Shown here piece by piece: positions 41,116 to 51,706 of a stretch of DNA of 64,000 nt. Both the position numbers and the translations under genes were made by a program. The stretch lies in assembly GCF_014645235.1 (NCBI RefSeq), contig NZ_BMLM01000001.1, forward strand, positions 1,488,001 through 1,552,000. The letters run 5' to 3'. Within the stretch, counting starts at the first letter, position 1. The number at the start of each line of letters is the position of its first letter. A model generated the notes under the pieces. That model worked only from the letters and a program-made list of their open reading frames with translations, was not told the origin of the DNA and made no database searches. This stretch comes from Agrococcus terreus (GTDB taxonomy: Bacteria; Actinomycetota; Actinomycetes; Actinomycetales; Microbacteriaceae).

Positions 41116-42299
41116 GCCTGCGCCTGTTCACGTCGGAGTCGGTCACCGAGGGCCACCCGGACAAGATCTCCGACCAGATCTCCGACGCCGTGCTCGACGC
41201 GATGCTCGCGCAGGACCCGCAGGCGCGCGTCGCCGTCGAGACGCTCGTCACGACCGGCCTCGTGCACGTCGCCGGCGAGGTGCGCACCACCGGCTACGTC
41301 GACATCGCCTCCCTCGCCCGCAGCGTCATCCTCGACATCGGCTACGACTCGAGCGAGGTGTCGTTCGACGGCAACTCGTGCGGCGTCACCGTCTCGATCG
41401 GCGAGCAGTCTCCCGAGATCGCGACCGGCGTCGACACCGCCGTCGAGGCGCGCGACGGCTCGGTCGACCCGCTCGACCGCGAGGGCGCCGGCGACCAGGG
41501 CATCATGTTCGGCTTCGCGACGGCCGAGACGCCGACGCTCATGCCCGCCACCGCGTGGGCCGCGCACCGGCTCGCCGAGCGCCTCGCCGCCGTCCGCCGC
41601 TCCGGCGAGGTGCCGTGGCTGCGCCCCGACGGCAAGACGCAGGTCACCATCGGCTACGACGGCTTCCGACCGGTCACGGTCGACGCGGTGCTCGTCTCGA
41701 CGCAGCACGCGCCCGGCGTGACGAACGACGAGATCCGCGAGGCGGTCATCGCGCACGTCATCGACCCCGTGGTCGCCGACCTCGGCCTCGACGCGAGCGG
41801 CATGCGCGCGATCGTGAACCCCTCCGGCTCCTTCCTCACCGGCGGGCCGAAGGGCGACGCCGGGCTCACCGGCCGCAAGATCATCGTCGACACCTACGGC
41901 GGCGCCGCCCGCCATGGCGGCGGCGCGTTCAGCGGCAAGGACCCCTCGAAGGTCGACCGCTCCGCGGCGTACGCGCTGCGCTGGGTCGCGAAGAACGCCG
42001 TCGCCGCGGGCCTCGCCTCGCGCCTCGAGGTGCAGGCGGCGTACGCGATCGGCATGGCGCAGCCCGTCGGCCTCTACGTGGAGAGCTTCGGCACGGGCAC
42101 GGTGCCCGACGAGCGCATCCAGGCCGCCATCCAGGAGGTCTTCGACCTGCGCCCCGGCGCGATCGTCCGCGACCTGGACCTGCGCCGGCCCGTCTACCGG
42201 AGCACGGCCGCGTACGGCCACTTCGGCCGCGAGCTGCCCGACTTCACCTGGGAGCGGCTCGACCGCGTCGACGCGCTGCGCTCGGCCGCGGGGCTCTGA
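41112..42299 (+). CDS. metK: S-adenosylmethionine synthase
   Basis: Makes SAM from methionine and ATP. The 395 residues contain [48 protein letters not shown] and [19 protein letters not shown], all family signatures. Start GTG lies within the coaBC stop (GTGA). There is no leader, hence no SAM riboswitch directly before it. SAM made here also serves the RsmB methyltransferase encoded further along. Confidence 0.98.
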   Translation: MSLRLFTSESVTEGHPDKISDQISDAVLDAMLAQDPQARVAVETLVTTGLVHVAGEVRTTGYVDIASLARSVILDIGYDSSEVSFDGNSCGVTVSIGEQSPEIATGVDTAVEARDGSVDPLDREGAGDQGIMFGFATAETPTLMPATAWAAHRLAERLAAVRRSGEVPWLRPDGKTQVTIGYDGFRPVTVDAVLVSTQHAPGVTNDEIREAVIAHVIDPVVADLGLDASGMRAIVNPSGSFLTGGPKGDAGLTGRKIIVDTYGGAARHGGGAFSGKDPSKVDRSAAYALRWVAKNAVAAGLASRLEVQAAYAIGMAQPVGLYVESFGTGTVPDERIQAAIQEVFDLRPGAIVRDLDLRRPVYRSTAAYGHFGRELPDFTWERLDRVDALRSAAGL

Positions 42300-42313
42300 C
42301 CCGGGCGTCGGGC

Positions 42314-44287
42314 GTGGCGCCGGCCGAGCAGGGGGCGACGCGCTACGCGCGCGTCGTCGTCGACTCGCGGCTGCCGCAGCTCGACCGCGTCTTCGAGTAC
42401 CGGGTCCCGCCCGCGATGGAGGGCGTCGCCCCGGGCGTGCGCGTGCGGGTGCCGCTGCGCGGCGACCGGCTCGCCGACGGCTGGGTGCTCGACGTGGCCG
42501 ACGAGCGGGCGTGGGAGGGCGAGGTCGCCGACGTCGAGCGCGTCGTCTCGCCCGTGCCGGTGCTGCAGCCCGAGGTGTGGGCGCTCGCGCGCGCCGTCGC
42601 CGACCGAGCGGCGGGCGGCGCCTCCGACGTGCTGCGGCTGGCCATCCCGGGGCGCCAGGCGCGCGTCGAGAAGGCATGGCTCGCGCGCGGCGCGGCGGAG
42701 CCCGCGCCGCTGCCCGCGCTCGCCGACGACGCGGAGGCCGTGCTCCCGGGGCTCGTCGAGGCCCGCCGCCGCGTCGCGCTCGAGTGCGCGGGCGGCGTGG
42801 CGCCCGTCGCCGCGGCGGAGGGCGAGGCGTGGGTGGGCCGCTGGGCCGTCGCGCTGGCCGCGCTCGCGCGGCAGGCGCTCGAGCGCGGCGAGCAGGCGAT
42901 CCTCGTCGTGCCCGACCACCGCGAGCAGCGGCAGCTGCGGCTCGCGCTCGAGGCCGCCGTCGGCGCGGACCGCGTCGTCGAGCTCGACGCGCGCCAGCCG
43001 AACCCCGACCGCTACCGGGGCTTCCTGCGCTGCGTCGGCCAGGAGCCCGTCGCGGTCATCGGCCCTCGCTCGGCGGTGTACGCGCCCGCGGCGCGCCTCG
43101 GCCTCCTCGTCGTCTGGGAGGACGGCGACCCGCTGCTCGCCGAGCCCCTCGCGCCGTGGGTGCACGCCCGCGACGCGGCGCTCGTGCGGCAGGCGCAGTC
43201 CGGCTGCGCGCTCGTGCTGGCCGGGCACGCCCGCTCGACCGACGCCGAGCGGCTGGTCGAGCTCGGCTTCCTCGAGCACGAGCTGCTGGGGCGCCACCGG
43301 GTGCGGGTGCTGCCCACCGCCATGACGGACGACGGCCGACGCATCCCCACCCAGGCGTTCGCGGCGCTGCGCGACGCGCTCGCCGAGCGGCCGGTGCTCG
43401 TGCAGGTCGGCAGGCCCGGCCACGCGCCCGGCCTGCGCTGCGGCGGCTGCGGCGCCCGCGGCCGCTGCCAGGCGTGCGGCGGCCCGCTCGGGCGGCGCAC
43501 CCGCCAGGCGCCGCCGTCGTGCCGCCTCTGCGGGCGGATCGCCGCGGCCTGGCGCTGCCCGACCTGCCGCGCGACCGCACTCGTCGAGGTCGGCCGCGGC
43601 TCCTCGCGCATCGCCGAGGAGCTCGGGCGGGCGCTGCCGGGCGTGCCCGTCGTCGTCGCCGACGGCGAGCACGAGCGGCTGTCCCTCGACGCACGGCCGC
43701 GCATCGTCGTCGCGACGCGCGGCGCGGAGCCCATCGCCGAGGGCGGCTACGGCGCGGTCGTCCTGCTCGACGGCGACGCGCTCCTCGCGCGCGAGGGGCT
43801 GCGGGTCGCCGAGGAGGCGGTGCGGCAGTGGGCGACGGCACGGGCGCTCGCCGCGGAGGGCGCGCCCGTCGTGCTCGCCGGCGTCGCGGGCCCGATCGCC
43901 GCGGCGCTCACCGGCACGACCACGGTGCCGTTCGCCCGGGCGGAGCTGGCCGAGCGGCGAGCCCTGCGCTTCCCGCCCGCGGTGCGCGCCGCGACGGTGA
44001 CCGGGCTCCCGGACGCCGTCGCCGAGGCGCTCGAGGCGCTCGCCGCGATCCCGCACGTCGACGTGCTCGGGCCCGTGCCGGTCGTGCCCGGTCCCGGCGC
44101 CGCGCCGACGGCCTCGGCCGCGCACTCGGAGCGTGCCATCGTCCGCTTCGGCTACGCGGAGGGCGCCGAGCTCGCGGGCGCCGCCCGCGGCCGCGTGCTC
44201 GCCGCCGCCTCCCGACCGCGGAAGCCCGGCGCGCAGGTGCGCCTGCGCATCCGGTTGGATGATCCCGAGCCCTTCGACGGGCTCTGA
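42314..44287 (+). CDS. priA: PriA-like replication restart protein, helicase motifs lost
   Basis: PriA recognises stalled forks and helps reload the replisome. The 657-residue protein keeps the N-terminal 3'-DNA-binding domain (RVVVDSRLPQLDRVFEYRVP) and the eight Cys of the zinc region (CGGCGARGRCQACGG, CRLC, CPTC). The helicase Walker A (normally GxTGSGKT) is missing; the matching part reads EGEAWVGRW, and the DEEH box reads VWEDGD. Such degenerate PriA proteins are typical of actinobacteria and are expected to lack ATPase activity. The GTG at 42314 is chosen; the previous stop is 15 bases upstream. Confidence 0.93.
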   Translation: MAPAEQGATRYARVVVDSRLPQLDRVFEYRVPPAMEGVAPGVRVRVPLRGDRLADGWVLDVADERAWEGEVADVERVVSPVPVLQPEVWALARAVADRAAGGASDVLRLAIPGRQARVEKAWLARGAAEPAPLPALADDAEAVLPGLVEARRRVALECAGGVAPVAAAEGEAWVGRWAVALAALARQALERGEQAILVVPDHREQRQLRLALEAAVGADRVVELDARQPNPDRYRGFLRCVGQEPVAVIGPRSAVYAPAARLGLLVVWEDGDPLLAEPLAPWVHARDAALVRQAQSGCALVLAGHARSTDAERLVELGFLEHELLGRHRVRVLPTAMTDDGRRIPTQAFAALRDALAERPVLVQVGRPGHAPGLRCGGCGARGRCQACGGPLGRRTRQAPPSCRLCGRIAAAWRCPTCRATALVEVGRGSSRIAEELGRALPGVPVVVADGEHERLSLDARPRIVVATRGAEPIAEGGYGAVVLLDGDALLAREGLRVAEEAVRQWATARALAAEGAPVVLAGVAGPIAAALTGTTTVPFARAELAERRALRFPPAVRAATVTGLPDAVAEALEALAAIPHVDVLGPVPVVPGPGAAPTASAAHSERAIVRFGYAEGAELAGAARGRVLAAASRPRKPGAQVRLRIRLDDPEPFDGL

Positions 44288-44345
44288 CTCGCCCCTGCGC
44301 CGTCCCTCGCCCTCCCGCAGCCCGACCCGACCCACCACGGAGCCC

Positions 44346-45308
44346 ATGCGCATCGTCTTCGCCGGCAGCCCCGCCGCAGCAGTCCCGAGCCTCGAGGCCC
44401 TCGCGCCGCACCACGAGGTCGCCGCCGTCGTCACGCGCGCGGCGTCGCCGCAGGGGCGTCGCCGCACGCTCACCCCGACGCCGGTCGCGGCGGCGGCGGA
44501 GCGGCTGGGGCTGCCCGTCATCGAGGCCGACCGGCTCGACGCGGCGGCGACCGACCGCATCGCCGCGCTCGAGCCCGAGCTCGCGGTCGTCGTCGCCTAC
44601 GGCGGCCTCGTGCGCGAGCCGCTGCTGTCCGCCCCGGCGCACGGCTGGATCAACCTGCACTTCTCGCTGCTGCCCGCCTACCGCGGCGCCGCGCCCGTGC
44701 AGCGCGCCCTCATGGACGGCCGGACGACGACCGGCGTGAGCGTCTTCCGCCTCGTGCCCGAGCTCGATGCCGGGCCGGTCGTGCGGATGCGCGAGGCGCC
44801 CGTGCCCGAGGGCGCGACGGCGGGCGAGCTGCTCGCGTCGCTCGCCGAGCTCGGCGCCGAGGAGCTCGTCGCCGCGGTCGCCGCGATCGCCGACGGCACC
44901 GCCCGCTTCGTGGAGCAGGAGGGCGCGCCGAGCCTCGCGCCGAAGCTCGCGCTCGCCGACGGCGCGCTCGACCTCGCCCTGCCGGCGCCCGAGGTGCTCG
45001 CGCGCTGGCGCGGCACGACGCCCGAGCCCGGCGCGCACGCCGAGCTCGAGGGCGGCGAGCGGCTCAAGGTGCTGCGGCTCGCCCGCTCGGGCGCCGCGCC
45101 GCTCCCGGCCGGGCACGCGGCGATCGCCGGCCGCGCCGCGGTCGTCGGCACCGGCTCCGCGCCGCTCGAGCTCGTCGAGGTGCAGCCGGCGGGCAAGCGC
45201 CCCATGGCGGGCGCCGACTGGCTGCGCGGCCGCGGCGGCACGGCCACCCTGCTGGTGGGCGGCGCCGCTCCGGCGGATCGGGCCGCGGGCGCGGAGGCGA
45301 GCGCGTGA
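44346..45308 (+). CDS. fmt: Methionyl-tRNA formyltransferase
   Basis: Formylates initiator Met-tRNA. The 320-residue protein has the 10-formyl-THF domain with the catalytic Asn and His in WINLHFSLLPAYRGAAPVQ and the Asp of PELDAGPVV, and the C-terminal OB-like tRNA-binding domain from about residue 205. ATG at 44346 has a GGAG five bases upstream; earlier ATG codons lie inside priA. It overlaps rsmB by four bases. Confidence 0.97.
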   Translation: MRIVFAGSPAAAVPSLEALAPHHEVAAVVTRAASPQGRRRTLTPTPVAAAAERLGLPVIEADRLDAAATDRIAALEPELAVVVAYGGLVREPLLSAPAHGWINLHFSLLPAYRGAAPVQRALMDGRTTTGVSVFRLVPELDAGPVVRMREAPVPEGATAGELLASLAELGAEELVAAVAAIADGTARFVEQEGAPSLAPKLALADGALDLALPAPEVLARWRGTTPEPGAHAELEGGERLKVLRLARSGAAPLPAGHAAIAGRAAVVGTGSAPLELVEVQPAGKRPMAGADWLRGRGGTATLLVGGAAPADRAAGAEASA

Positions 45309-46645
45309 GCGCGCGCGAGGTCGCCCGCGACGTGGTGCTCGCGGTCGCGCGCGACGACGCCTACGCCAACCTGCTGCTGCCGCAGCGCATCCGCGACGCG
45401 CGGCTCTCGCCCGCCGACGCCGCGCTCGCCACCGAGCTCGCCTACGGCGCCCTGCGCTGGCAGGGCCAGCACGACGCGCTCATCGCCGACGCCGCCGGCC
45501 GGCCGATCGACGCGATCGACCCGACGACGCTCGCGACCCTCCGCATCGGCGCGCACCAGCTCACGCGCATGCGCATCCCCTCGCACGCGGCCGTGCACGA
45601 GACCGTGGCGCTGCTCGGCCGCGACCGGGGCCGCCGGGGCTTCGCCAACGCGGTCCTCCGGCGCCTGTCCGAGGACCCGGAGGCTCGGCTCGCGCGACTC
45701 GCCGACGGCCTCGGCGGCGACGACCGGCTCGGCCTCGAGACCGCGCATCCGGCCTGGGTGCTGCGCGCCCTGCGGCGCGCGCTCGACGCGGAGGGCGCGG
45801 CCGACGAGCTGCCGGCGCTCCTCGACGCCGACAACGCGCCGCCCGCGGTGCACCTCGTCGCGCTGCCGGGCAGGGGCGAGCCGGATGCGGCGCTCGCGCC
45901 CACCGCGAGCCCGCTCGGCCGCGTCGCGCCGGCCGGCGACCCCGCGCGGCTGCCTGAGGTCGCCTCGGGCGCGTGGCGCGTGCAGGACGCCGGCAGCCAG
46001 CTGGCGGCCCTCGCGCTCTCGCGCGCCGAGCCCGTGCGGGCGGGGGAGCGGTGGCTCGACCTGTGCGCGGGCCCCGGCGGCAAGGCGGCGCTGCTCGCCG
46101 CCGAGGCGGCGCGCACCGGCGCGTCGCTCGAGGCGAACGAGGTCTCGCGCCACCGCGCGAAGCTCGTGCGCGACGCGCTGCGCGGCATCGAGGGCGCCGA
46201 CGGCTCGACGCCGCGCGTCGTGGTCGGCGACGGCCGCCGCTACCGCGACGACGGGCCGCGCTTCGAGCGCATCCTGCTCGACGCCCCCTGCACCGGCCTC
46301 GGCGCGCTGCGCCGCCGTCCGGAGGCCCGCTGGCGCAAGCAGCCCACCGACGTGCCCGAGCTCGCCGCCCTCCAGGCCGAGCTGCTCGAGGCAGCCGCAG
46401 CCGCGGTCGTGCCCGGCGGCCTCGTCGCCTACGTGACGTGCTCGCCGCACCTGGCCGAGACGCGTGCGGTCGTCTCGCGCGCCGCGTCGCTCGGCCTCGA
46501 GCCGGTCGACACCCGCGCGGTGCTCCGGGAGGTCGCGCCCGGCATCGCGCTCGGCGAGACGGGCGACGCCGCGCAGCTGTGGCCGCACCGCAACGGCACC
46601 GACGCGATGTTCGTGCAGCTGCTGCGCAGGGGCGCCGAGGGGTGA
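45305..46645 (+). CDS. rsmB: RsmB-type 16S rRNA (cytosine-C5)-methyltransferase
   Basis: A 446-residue methyltransferase for 16S rRNA C5 cytosine (Fmu/Sun type). The N-terminal 130 residues are a NusB-like RNA-binding domain (ARDVVLAVARDDAYANLLL, HQLTRMRIPSHAAVHETV, RRGFANAVLRRL). The methyltransferase domain has SAM motif LCAGPGGKAALLAAEA, the catalytic Cys in DAPCTGLGALRRRPEARW and a second Cys in AYVTCSPHLAET. GTG start is coupled to fmt (GTGA), a common pair. Confidence 0.94.
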   Translation: MSAREVARDVVLAVARDDAYANLLLPQRIRDARLSPADAALATELAYGALRWQGQHDALIADAAGRPIDAIDPTTLATLRIGAHQLTRMRIPSHAAVHETVALLGRDRGRRGFANAVLRRLSEDPEARLARLADGLGGDDRLGLETAHPAWVLRALRRALDAEGAADELPALLDADNAPPAVHLVALPGRGEPDAALAPTASPLGRVAPAGDPARLPEVASGAWRVQDAGSQLAALALSRAEPVRAGERWLDLCAGPGGKAALLAAEAARTGASLEANEVSRHRAKLVRDALRGIEGADGSTPRVVVGDGRRYRDDGPRFERILLDAPCTGLGALRRRPEARWRKQPTDVPELAALQAELLEAAAAAVVPGGLVAYVTCSPHLAETRAVVSRAASLGLEPVDTRAVLREVAPGIALGETGDAAQLWPHRNGTDAMFVQLLRRGAEG

Positions 46646-46676
46646 CGCGCGGTCACGAGCATGCACGGGCGGTCGA

Positions 46677-46684
46677 TAGGCTGG
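46677..46684 (+). promoter_or_regulatory. Candidate -10 for rpe, leaderless
   Basis: TAGGCTGG; seven bases separate the hexamer from the rpe ATG. No Shine-Dalgarno sequence precedes rpe, so a leaderless transcript is likely. Confidence 0.5.
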
Positions 46685-46689
46685 CACCC

Positions 46690-47391
46690 ATGGTCAGGAT
46701 CCACCCGAGCATCCTGTCGGCCGACTTCGTGAACCTGGAGCGAGACCTCGCCCGCATCGCGACCGCCGACGGCGTGCACCTCGACGTCATGGACGCGCAC
46801 TTCGTGCCGAACCTCACGTTCGGCCTGCCGATGGTGCAGCGGATCGCCGAGGTGACGGACCTGCCGATCGACGTCCACCTCATGATCGACGACCCCGACA
46901 CGTGGGCGCTCCAGTACGCCATCGGCGGCGTCGACTCGGTCACGTTCCACGCCGAGGCCACCCGCGACGCCGTCGCGCTCGCCCGCGAGCTGCGCGCGCG
47001 CGGCACGCGCGCCGCGATCGCCGTGAAGCCCGGCACCGAGGTCGACCTCGTCGCCGAGCACCTGCGAGAGTTCGACATGGTGCTCATCATGACCGTCGAG
47101 CCCGGCTTCGGCGGGCAGTCGTTCATGCCCGGCATGATGCCGAAGCTCGAGACGCTGCGCGCCCGCGCCCGCGACCTCGGCATCGACGTCGCCCTCCAGG
47201 TCGACGGCGGCATCACCGACGACACGCTCCCGATCGCCGCGGCCGCGGGCGCCGACGTCTTCGTCGCCGGCTCGGCCGTCTACGGCCACGCCGACCCCGC
47301 CGAGCGGATCGCGGCGCTGCGCGCCGCGGGCGGCGGCGAGGCCGTCGCGGCGGCCGCGGGCGATGCGCCGGCGGGTAGCCTGGAGCGGTGA
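46690..47391 (+). CDS. rpe: Ribulose-phosphate 3-epimerase
   Basis: Interconverts ribulose 5-phosphate and xylulose 5-phosphate. The 233-residue TIM barrel has PSILSADF near residue 6-13, [16 protein letters not shown] with the metal-binding His and Asp, VHLMI, and [11 protein letters not shown]. The C-terminal [10 protein letters not shown] is an extension. Its end overlaps hisE by four bases, and the coding sequence near its 3' end contains the TAGCCTGG used as candidate promoter for hisE. Confidence 0.96.
   Translation: MVRIHPSILSADFVNLERDLARIATADGVHLDVMDAHFVPNLTFGLPMVQRIAEVTDLPIDVHLMIDDPDTWALQYAIGGVDSVTFHAEATRDAVALARELRARGTRAAIAVKPGTEVDLVAEHLREFDMVLIMTVEPGFGGQSFMPGMMPKLETLRARARDLGIDVALQVDGGITDDTLPIAAAAGADVFVAGSAVYGHADPAERIAALRAAGGGEAVAAAAGDAPAGSLER
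47376..47383 (+). promoter_or_regulatory. Candidate -10 for hisE inside rpe
   Basis: TAGCCTGG lies in the last codons of rpe, with six bases from the hexamer to the hisE GTG, the same spacing as at aroQ and the DUF1684 gene. Confidence 0.45.
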
Positions 47392-47651
47392 AGACCTTCG
47401 ACGAGCTGCACGCCGAGCTCGAGCGCACCCTGGCCGAGCGCCGGGACGGATCCCGCACCGTCGAGCTCGTCGACGCCGGCGTCCACGCGATCGGCAAGAA
47501 GATCGTCGAGGAGGCTGCCGAGGTGTGGATGGCGGCCGAGCACGAGACCGACGAGGACACCGCGCTCGAGATCTCGCAGCTGCTCTACCACCTGCAGGTG
47601 CTCATGCACGCGAAGGGCATCTCCCTCCAGGACGTCTACCGACATCTCTGA
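47388..47651 (+). CDS. hisE: Phosphoribosyl-ATP diphosphatase
   Basis: Second step of histidine synthesis, splitting diphosphate from phosphoribosyl-ATP. The 87-residue MazG-like helical protein has the conserved [17 protein letters not shown] and [15 protein letters not shown] helices. The GTG start coincides with the end of rpe; a leaderless start is possible because no ribosome binding site is seen. In mycobacteria hisE and hisG are also together. Confidence 0.95.
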   Translation: MKTFDELHAELERTLAERRDGSRTVELVDAGVHAIGKKIVEEAAEVWMAAEHETDEDTALEISQLLYHLQVLMHAKGISLQDVYRHL

Positions 47652-47689
47652 CGCCGCAGCACATCGACGTCAGACCTGAAGGGACCCCC

Positions 47690-48529
47690 ATGCTCAAGAT
47701 CGCCGTGCCCAACAAGGGCTCGCTCGCCGAGACGGCCGCCACGATGCTCGAGGAGGCCGGCTACCGCGGCCGGCGCGACTCCAAGGAGCTCATCGTCCTC
47801 GACGCCCGCAACGAGGTGGAGTTCTTCTACCTCCGCCCGCGCGACATCGCCACCTACGTCGGCTCGGGCGCGCTCGACGTCGGCATCACCGGTCGCGACC
47901 TGCTGCTCGACTCCGGCTCGCCCGCGGTCGAGGTGCAGGGCCTCGGCTTCGCCCGCTCGACCTTCCGCTTCGCCGGCCCCGCCGGCCGCTTCCGCGAGAC
48001 GGCGGAGCTGCAGGGCGTGCGCGTCGCGTCGTCGTACGACGGGCTCGTCGCCCAGCACCTCGCCGAGCGCGGCATCGACGCCCGGCTCGTGCGCCTCGAC
48101 GGCGCCGTCGAGTCGGCCGTGCGACTCGGCGTCGCCGACGCGATCGCCGACGTCGTCGAGACCGGCGCGACCCTGCGCGCCCAGGGCCTCGAGGTGTTCG
48201 GCGACCCGATCCTCGCGAGCGAGGCGGTGCTCATCTCGAGCGGCGCCGAGAGCCCGGGCCTCGCGACGCTGCAGCGCCGCCTGCAGGGCGTCATCGTCGC
48301 GCGCGACTACGTGCTCGTCGACTACGACATCGAGCGCTCTCGCCTCGACGCCGCCATCGGCGTCGCCGCCGGCTTCGAGAGCGCGACCGTGAGCCCGCTC
48401 CACGACCCTGAGTGGGCTGCCGTGCGCGTCATGGTGCGCCGCGACGAGACCAACCACGTCATGGATGCGCTCGCCGACGTGGGCGCGCGCGCGATCATCG
48501 TCACGCGCATCCACGCCGCGCGGATCTGA
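47690..48529 (+). CDS. hisG: ATP phosphoribosyltransferase, long form
   Basis: First and feedback-inhibited step of histidine synthesis, joining PRPP and ATP. The 279 residues are the long HisG: two catalytic domains ([11 protein letters not shown] at the start, [17 protein letters not shown], then [21 protein letters not shown]) and a C-terminal ACT-like regulatory domain from about residue 210 that binds His. It does not need HisZ. ATG has GAAGGGA upstream, 38 bases after hisE. Confidence 0.97.
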   Translation: MLKIAVPNKGSLAETAATMLEEAGYRGRRDSKELIVLDARNEVEFFYLRPRDIATYVGSGALDVGITGRDLLLDSGSPAVEVQGLGFARSTFRFAGPAGRFRETAELQGVRVASSYDGLVAQHLAERGIDARLVRLDGAVESAVRLGVADAIADVVETGATLRAQGLEVFGDPILASEAVLISSGAESPGLATLQRRLQGVIVARDYVLVDYDIERSRLDAAIGVAAGFESATVSPLHDPEWAAVRVMVRRDETNHVMDALADVGARAIIVTRIHAARI

Positions 48530-48536
48530 GGCCGGC

Positions 48537-49295
48537 ATGCTCGCCACCCGCGTCATCCCGTGCCTCGACGTGGCGCACGGCCGCGTCGTCAAGGGCGTCC
48601 GCTTCCAGGGCCTCGCCGACCAGGGAGACCCGGTCGAGCTCGCCGCGCGCTACGCCGAGCAGGGCGCCGACGAGCTCACCTTCCTCGACGTGAAGGCGAC
48701 GGTCGAGGACGCCGGCACGATGCTCGACGTCGTCGAGCGCTGCGCCGAGCAGGTCTTCATCCCCCTCACGGTCGGCGGCGGCGTGCGCAGCCGCGACGAC
48801 GTCGCGCGCCTGCTCGCGCACGGCGCCGACAAGGTGGGCGTCAACTCGGCCGCCATCCGCGACCCCGGGCTCATCGACCGCATCGTCGCCGACTTCGGCT
48901 CGCAGGTGCTCGTGCTCTCGCTCGACGTGCGGCGCGCGGCCGACCAGCCGAGCGGCTTCGAGGTGACGACGCACGGCGGCTCCCGCGGCGCGGGGCTCGA
49001 CGCGATCGCGTGGGCCCGAGAGGCAGTCGGCCGCGGCGTCGGCGAGCTGCTCGTCAACTCGATCGACGCCGACGGCACGAAGGACGGCTTCGACCTCGAG
49101 CTCACGCGCGCCGTGCGCGCGGTCGCGACGACGCCGGTGATCGCCTCGGGCGGCGCGGGCGGCCCAGCCGACTTCGCGCCCGCGGTCGGCGCGGGCGCCG
49201 ACGCCGTGCTCGCCGCGAGCATCTTCCACTCGGGGCAGTGCACGATCGGCGAGGTCAAGGACGCGATGCGGGAGGCCGGGGTGACGGTGCGATGA
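48537..49295 (+). CDS. hisF: Imidazole glycerol phosphate synthase subunit HisF
   Basis: The cyclase subunit uses ammonia from HisH to make imidazole glycerol phosphate. The 252-residue TIM barrel has the catalytic Asp in [16 protein letters not shown] (about residue 11) and a second Asp in LSLDVRR, and phosphate-binding VGGGVRS and SGGAGG motifs. Seven bases after hisG, and coupled to hisI by ATGA. HisH and HisA are not in the window. Confidence 0.97.
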   Translation: MLATRVIPCLDVAHGRVVKGVRFQGLADQGDPVELAARYAEQGADELTFLDVKATVEDAGTMLDVVERCAEQVFIPLTVGGGVRSRDDVARLLAHGADKVGVNSAAIRDPGLIDRIVADFGSQVLVLSLDVRRAADQPSGFEVTTHGGSRGAGLDAIAWAREAVGRGVGELLVNSIDADGTKDGFDLELTRAVRAVATTPVIASGGAGGPADFAPAVGAGADAVLAASIFHSGQCTIGEVKDAMREAGVTVR

Positions 49296-49645
49296 GCGAC
49301 GGGACGGCGATGCCGCAACTGAAGAAGGACGCCGACGGGCTGGTCGCCGCGGTGATCCAGGACGACGCGACGGGCGACGTGCTCATGGTCGGCTACATGG
49401 ACGACGAGGCGCTGCGGCGAACGGCGACCGAGGGCCGCGTGACGTTCTGGTCGCGCTCGCGCCAGGAGTACTGGCGCAAGGGCGACACCTCCGGCAACGT
49501 GCAGGTGCCTCGCTCGATCGCCATCGACTGCGACGGCGACGCGCTGCTCATCCGGGTGGACCAGACCGGACCGGCGTGCCACACGGGGGAGCGGACGTGC
49601 TTCTTCACGCCCGTGCCGACCACCGTGGTCGAGGAGCGGGCATGA
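49292..49645 (+). CDS. hisI: Phosphoribosyl-AMP cyclohydrolase
   Basis: Opens the adenine ring of phosphoribosyl-AMP. The 117-residue protein has [16 protein letters not shown] and the zinc-binding Cys and Asp residues of [27 protein letters not shown]. It is a separate protein here, not fused with hisE, which lies 1.6 kb upstream. The ATGA junctions at both ends couple hisF-hisI-trpE. Confidence 0.97.
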   Translation: MSDGTAMPQLKKDADGLVAAVIQDDATGDVLMVGYMDDEALRRTATEGRVTFWSRSRQEYWRKGDTSGNVQVPRSIAIDCDGDALLIRVDQTGPACHTGERTCFFTPVPTTVVEERA

Positions 49646-51153
49646 CCGACACCGACCGCGCCGCCTTCGAGGCCCTGCTCGAGGGCCACCGCATCGTGCC
49701 CGTCGTCCGCGAGGTCTTCGCGGACGTCGAGACGCCCGTCGGCGTCTACCGCCGGCTCGCCGACGGCCGCGCGGGCACGTTCCTGCTCGAGTCCGCGCAG
49801 CAGGGCGTGTGGAGCCGGTGGTCGTTCGTTGGCGTCGAGGCGTTCGGCACGCTCGTCGCCGACAGCGACGCCGTCGCCTGGCGGGGGAGCGTCGACGCCT
49901 CGCGGATCCTGGGCGACGACGTCCCCGGCACCGGGCTCGCGGCCCTCGAGCACCTGCTGCGCCGCTGGGCGACGCCGCGCATCCCTGGCCTGCCGCGCCT
50001 CACGGGCGGCCTCGTCGGCCACATCGGCTGGGAGGCCATCCGCGAGCTCGAGCGGCTCCCCGACGCGCCGCCGCGCGAGGTCGACGTGCCCACGACGGCG
50101 CTGTCGCTCGTCGCGACCCTCGTCGCGCTCGACCACCGCACCGGCACCGCGCACCTCGTCGCCAACGTGCTCAACGACGGCACCCAGGGCGCGGAGGCGC
50201 TCTGGGCCGACGCGCAGGCGCGCCTCGACGCGCTCGAGGCACGCCTCGCGGGCGACGCGCCCGGTGCCCTCGCGGCCCTCGACCGCGACGCCGCGGCCGA
50301 GCCGTCGGCGCGCGTCGCCGACGACGACTTCCGCGCCATGGTGGAGCGCTCGAAGCTGCACATCCGCGACGGCGACGTGTTCCAGGTCGTGCTCTCGGCC
50401 CGCTTCGACCTCGAGACCGACGCGACGCCGCTCGAGGTCTACCGCGTGCTGCGCATGCTCAACCCCTCGCCGTACCTCTACCTGCTCGCCCTCGAGGACG
50501 CCGAGGGCCGCCCGTACGCGGTCGTCGGGTCGAGCCCGGAGGCGCTCGTCACCGTCCACGAGGGCTCGGCCACGATGCATCCCATCGCCGGTAGCCGGCC
50601 GCGCGGCGCCGACGCGAACGCCGACCGCGCGCTCGCCGAGGAGCTGCTCGCCGACCCGAAGGAGCGCAGCGAGCACGTCATGCTCGTCGACCTCGCCCGC
50701 AACGACCTGCTGAAGGTGTGCGAGCCCGGCACGGTCGCCGTCACGGAGTTCATGGCGATCGAGCGCTTCAGCCACATCATGCACATCGTGTCGACGGTGG
50801 AGGGGCGGATGCGCCCGGGCACGACCGCGGTCGACGCGTTCCGCGCCACCTTCCCGGCCGGCACGCTCTCGGGCGCGCCGAAGCCGCGCGCGCTCGAGAT
50901 CATCGACGAGCTCGAGCCGGCCCAGCGCGGCGTGTACGGGGGCGTCGCGGGCTGGCTCGACCTCGCCGGCGACGCCGACCTGGCGATCGCGATCCGCACC
51001 GTGACGATGCGCGATGGCGTCGCGCACGTGCAGTCCGGCGCGGGGCTCGTCGCGGACTCCGACCCGGAGGCCGAGCTGCGCGAGGTGCGCAGCAAGGCGG
51101 CCGCGCCGCTGCGCGCGGTCGCGGTCGCCTCCTCGATGCGGCAGCGGGGCTGA
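49642..51153 (+). CDS. trpE: Anthranilate synthase component I
   Basis: Converts chorismate to anthranilate with TrpG. The 503 residues have the tryptophan-feedback motif LLES at residues 48-51 and the chorismate-binding domain with [29 protein letters not shown] and [18 protein letters not shown]. Feedback inhibition by Trp is therefore expected. trpG is not in the window. The ATG overlaps hisI (ATGA), so there is no room for a leader peptide or attenuator directly before trpE. Confidence 0.96.
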   Translation: MTDTDRAAFEALLEGHRIVPVVREVFADVETPVGVYRRLADGRAGTFLLESAQQGVWSRWSFVGVEAFGTLVADSDAVAWRGSVDASRILGDDVPGTGLAALEHLLRRWATPRIPGLPRLTGGLVGHIGWEAIRELERLPDAPPREVDVPTTALSLVATLVALDHRTGTAHLVANVLNDGTQGAEALWADAQARLDALEARLAGDAPGALAALDRDAAAEPSARVADDDFRAMVERSKLHIRDGDVFQVVLSARFDLETDATPLEVYRVLRMLNPSPYLYLLALEDAEGRPYAVVGSSPEALVTVHEGSATMHPIAGSRPRGADANADRALAEELLADPKERSEHVMLVDLARNDLLKVCEPGTVAVTEFMAIERFSHIMHIVSTVEGRMRPGTTAVDAFRATFPAGTLSGAPKPRALEIIDELEPAQRGVYGGVAGWLDLAGDADLAIAIRTVTMRDGVAHVQSGAGLVADSDPEAELREVRSKAAAPLRAVAVASSMRQRG

Positions 51154-51154
51154 C

Positions 51155-51706
51155 GTGCTGCGGCGCGCGCGCACGATCTCGGTGCTGGGCCTGCTGGCGG
51201 CCGGTGCGCTGGGCCTGCTCGCGGCGACGCAGCCGTGGGCGATGGTGACGCTCGTCGACGGCCGCGAGCTCACGACGAGCGGTCAGGGCGTGGCCGCGTC
51301 GCTCTCGATCGTCGCCTTCGTCTGCATCGCCACGGCGCTCGTGCTGCCGATCGCCGGGCGCTGGTGGCGCGTCGTGCTCGGCGCGCTCGCCGTGCTCGCC
51401 GGCGGCGCGCTCGCCGCCGAGGCGTGGGGCGCGCGGGCGCGCGTCGACGAGGCGGTCGCCGAGCTCGTCGCCGAGGCGACCGGGCTCGCGGGCAGCGCCC
51501 AGCAGGCCGAGATCGCGCGGCTCGCCGCGACCGGCTGGCCCGACGCCGCGGTCGCCGGCGGCGCGCTCGCCGTGCTCGTCGGCGCCTGGGTCCTCGCGAC
51601 CGGCCACCGCTGGCCGGCGCGCGCCGCGCGCGCCGCGCGCTACGAGCGCACCGGATCCGGGCTCGCGTGGGACGCCATGGACGACGGCGAGGACCCGACT
51701 CGGTAG
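51155..51706 (+). CDS. Trp region conserved membrane protein
   Basis: A 183-residue protein with four hydrophobic segments (near residues 8-25, 40-58, 62-80 and 132-150) and a C-terminal acidic tail. The position after trpE and the hydrophobic pattern match the actinobacterial 'trp region conserved hypothetical membrane protein' family (Rv1610 in M. tuberculosis). Start GTG, one base after trpE. Function is unknown; a transport or anchoring role is speculation. The stop TAG forms part of the next promoter-like element. Confidence 0.85.
   Translation: MLRRARTISVLGLLAAGALGLLAATQPWAMVTLVDGRELTTSGQGVAASLSIVAFVCIATALVLPIAGRWWRVVLGALAVLAGGALAAEAWGARARVDEAVAELVAEATGLAGSAQQAEIARLAATGWPDAAVAGGALAVLVGAWVLATGHRWPARAARAARYERTGSGLAWDAMDDGEDPTR

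Noticed and set aside
49600-49642. trp leader peptide and attenuator before trpE
   Set aside because: trpE overlaps hisI. No Trp-rich short frame or terminator pair occurs at this junction.
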